A DNA stretch of 20,071 bases, taken from the IMG/VR virus record IMGVR_UViG_3300044705_000027, positions 1 to 20,071 of that record. The stretch is one strand, 5' to 3'. The translations under genes were made by a program, and so were the position numbers. Of this stretch, positions 19,092 to 20,071 are shown piece after piece. The stretch comes from a virus. A model generated the notes under the pieces. It saw only the letters and a program-made list of their open reading frames with translations, was not told where the DNA came from and did no database searches. Within the stretch, counting starts at the first letter, position 1. Each line of letters starts with the position of its first letter.

Positions 19092-19651
19092 AGTTTATTC
19101 CATTCTCCATTATTAAAGCAAAATATATCTATTTGATTTTCTCCAACATTATAACTACAAGGTATCATGTAGTCTATTTTGTTTAAAATATAAAATACAT
19201 TTTCACAAAATTGTTTTATATTTAATTTATCAGGAATCTTTATGATAGATAATATTAACGCCTTGGCTGCATCATGTTGCAATCCTATTGCCCAATAATC
19301 ACCAACATTAAAACAACCTAATCTCCCATCAATTAAATGGATTCCATGCTTATCTATTATCAGACCATTAAAATCTGAATCCTGCATAATCTTGTCTGTA
19401 TACTCTGTTTTATATAAATCAATTAAGCTAGTAATAAAATAATGACCTTCTATATCATATCTAATATTATCTCCGATTAATTCTCCTATATACTGAGCCG
19501 ATATAGCTGTACCACTACTTAAGATTAAACGCTGGTTCTCTTCATCTAGAATATGTTTATCTGCTAAGATATAGCTATTATCTAGCCAAATTCTTCTATC
19601 AGTAGCAGCCCAGATTTCATCTTTATACTTAAATGCAAATGCTAATGTCAT
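19088..19651 (-). CDS. proteasome/HslV-like Ntn-hydrolase (187 aa)
   Basis: The N-terminus MTLAFAFKYKDEIWAATDRR has the pattern of proteasome beta subunits and HslV: a Met followed by Thr, a strand, a turn, then 'A-A-x-D'. Counting from the Thr as residue 1, the Asp of ATDRR is residue 17, as in HslV and proteasomes, and a Lys (ADKHIL) falls at position 31, near the catalytic Lys33. Then come LILSSGTAISAQYIGELIGD (residues 42-61), matching 'V-I-A-G-F-A-G-G-T-A-D-A', and NGLIIDKHGIHLIDG and GDYWAIGLQHDAAKALI (118-134), matching 'A-I-G-S-G-G-x-Y-A-x-A-A-A'. Length is near HslV (about 175 aa). The initiating Met would need removal to free the Thr. Substrates and whether it forms rings are unknown. 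It heads the operon with the membrane and zinc proteins. Confidence 0.75.
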   Translation of the reverse strand: MTLAFAFKYKDEIWAATDRRIWLDNSYILADKHILDEENQRLILSSGTAISAQYIGELIGDNIRYDIEGHYFITSLIDLYKTEYTDKIMQDSDFNGLIIDKHGIHLIDGRLGCFNVGDYWAIGLQHDAAKALILSIIKIPDKLNIKQFCENVFYILNKIDYMIPCSYNVGENQIDIFCFNNGEWNKL

Positions 19652-19932
19652 AGTTTATTTATTTTTTGCGCGGCCCCTTACCTCCTCAGAAATAAAGGGT
19701 TCAAGGCATTTTAACTCAATAATTACTGGCAATTTCCCGGCCTTTTATTTCTTATTTATTTTATTTATACTAAAAATCCCCAGCCCAACAAAATCAGGTA
19801 TCCGCCCGGTGGACAAAACGCACTCCCCCTTGATATATGCGGGTCGAGCTTCTTTTAAAGTAAAATGTTAAGCCTCAAAATGGCTCGAGTCAGCAAATCC
19901 GGGATTCGGCACGGTGAGCAAATGGCACTTAG
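19652..19932. other. G+C-richer non-coding stretch upstream of the Ntn-hydrolase operon
   Basis: I find no supported gene here. Much of 19781-19930 is visibly richer in G+C than the surrounding phage sequence, and contains short palindromes (AATCCCGGATT and GGCTCGAGTC-type strings). A perfect Shine-Dalgarno-like AGGAGGT (minus strand, 19686-19680) lies about 28 bases before the hydrolase ATG, too far to serve it directly. The minus strand has a reading frame of about 40 codons (19869 to about 19750) without a good start. Possible meanings are a packaging or replication site, an acquired host fragment or a leader region. Confidence 0.45.
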
Positions 19933-20071
19933 CTATTTATTAGACACTCCAAATCTTATGTCTAAATCTTTGAAGCGATATTTATAGTTTTTATATATAA
20001 TATAATCAGCTCGCATAACTTTAATATCTTCTTGCCTGATATTATACTTTTCTATTGTAGCTTTGATTGCG
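19933..20071 (-). CDS. C-terminal end of an unidentified gene, start outside the window
   Basis: From the window edge the minus strand has an open frame of 45 codons ending TAG at 19933-19935; one base at 20071 belongs to a split codon. It reads AIKATIEKYNIRQEDIKVMR then ADYIIYKNYKYRFKDLDIRF GVSNK. The piece is charged, Lys- and aromatic-rich with a helix-then-strand look and AT-rich codon use like the phage genes. It is too short to name. Its direction agrees with every other gene here. The stop followed by a non-coding stretch suggests it ends an upstream transcript. Confidence 0.5.
   Translation of the reverse strand, partial: AIKATIEKYNIRQEDIKVMRADYIIYKNYKYRFKDLDIRFGVSNK

Noticed and set aside
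19796-19807. GGGCGGATACCT on the minus strand, 10 of 12 bases like the lambda cos overhang
   Set aside because: A 10/12 match is weak evidence, lambda is not closely related and there are no flanking cos features. It is only worth remembering if phage ends map here.
19865-19987. Plus-strand frame of 40 codons (starts MLSLKMARVSKSGIRHG)
   Set aside because: It has a cleaner composition than most shadows but no Shine-Dalgarno, runs antisense into the partial gene at 19933-20071 and would be the only plus-strand gene.

Overview
The window is a stretch of a tailed-phage (or prophage) genome. It is AT-rich, about one third G+C by eye, and every convincing gene lies on the minus strand, so transcription runs from high to low coordinates. 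The gene set (terminase, a P22-size portal, scaffold, HK97-type coat, a gp7/gp20/gp16-like set of ejection proteins, one tailspike with a P22-like N-terminal leader, and no tape measure, sheath or tube) indicates a short-tailed podovirus with P22-type virion logic. The standard genetic code fits. The host cannot be named from the sequence. Low G+C and the presence of Shine-Dalgarno sites at only some genes would suit a low-G+C proteobacterium, but that is a guess.

Layout in transcription order (right to left). (1) 20071-19933: end of an unidentified gene, then a 281-base non-coding stretch that is richer in G+C than its surroundings. (2) 19651-17766: a tight operon of seven small genes. It begins with a proteasome/HslV-like Ntn-hydrolase (19088-19651), then a one-pass membrane protein, then a run of small cysteine-rich proteins, one of which is a free-standing ClpX-type zinc-binding domain (18041-18196). 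(3) 17653-17601: two copies of an inverted repeat, one containing an extended -10 box just ahead of terL. (4) terL (16002-17600) and a 115-aa protein. (5) 15637-15369: a hairpin-dense non-coding block. (6) 15368-10166: a 63-aa protein, portal, five small unknown genes (one a two-pass membrane protein), a GroES-like co-chaperonin and the scaffold. (7) 10156-7644: a 167-aa protein, a 201-base gap with repeats and a large stem-loop, then decoration-type protein, major capsid protein and a small conserved head-region protein. (8) 7642-5786: three beta-rich fibre or decoration proteins, two sharing an N-terminal module. (9) 5768-3699 and on to 434: two tandem lysine-rich micro-proteins, three ejection proteins and the tailspike. 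(10) 432-1: the start of a gp4-like tail accessory gene cut by the window edge.

The genes are packed with stop/start overlaps (TAATG at 1840, 3699, 4811, 12994 and 15177; ATGA at 18605-18608 and 19088-19091), pointing to long co-transcribed, translationally coupled units. Portal, scaffold, coat and decoration protein build the procapsid. The GroES-like protein probably helps host GroEL fold one of these, most likely the coat, by analogy with T4 gp31. TerL fills the head and the gp7/gp16/gp20-like proteins are packaged and later ejected with the DNA.

The least ordinary part is 17766-19651, where a phage-encoded Ntn-hydrolase, a lone ClpX zinc domain and several other mini zinc proteins sit in one operon. 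My reading, which is inference, is that this operon manipulates host proteolysis. The non-coding blocks at 15369-15637, 17601-17765, 9452-9652 and 19652-19932 carry the most unexplained structure.
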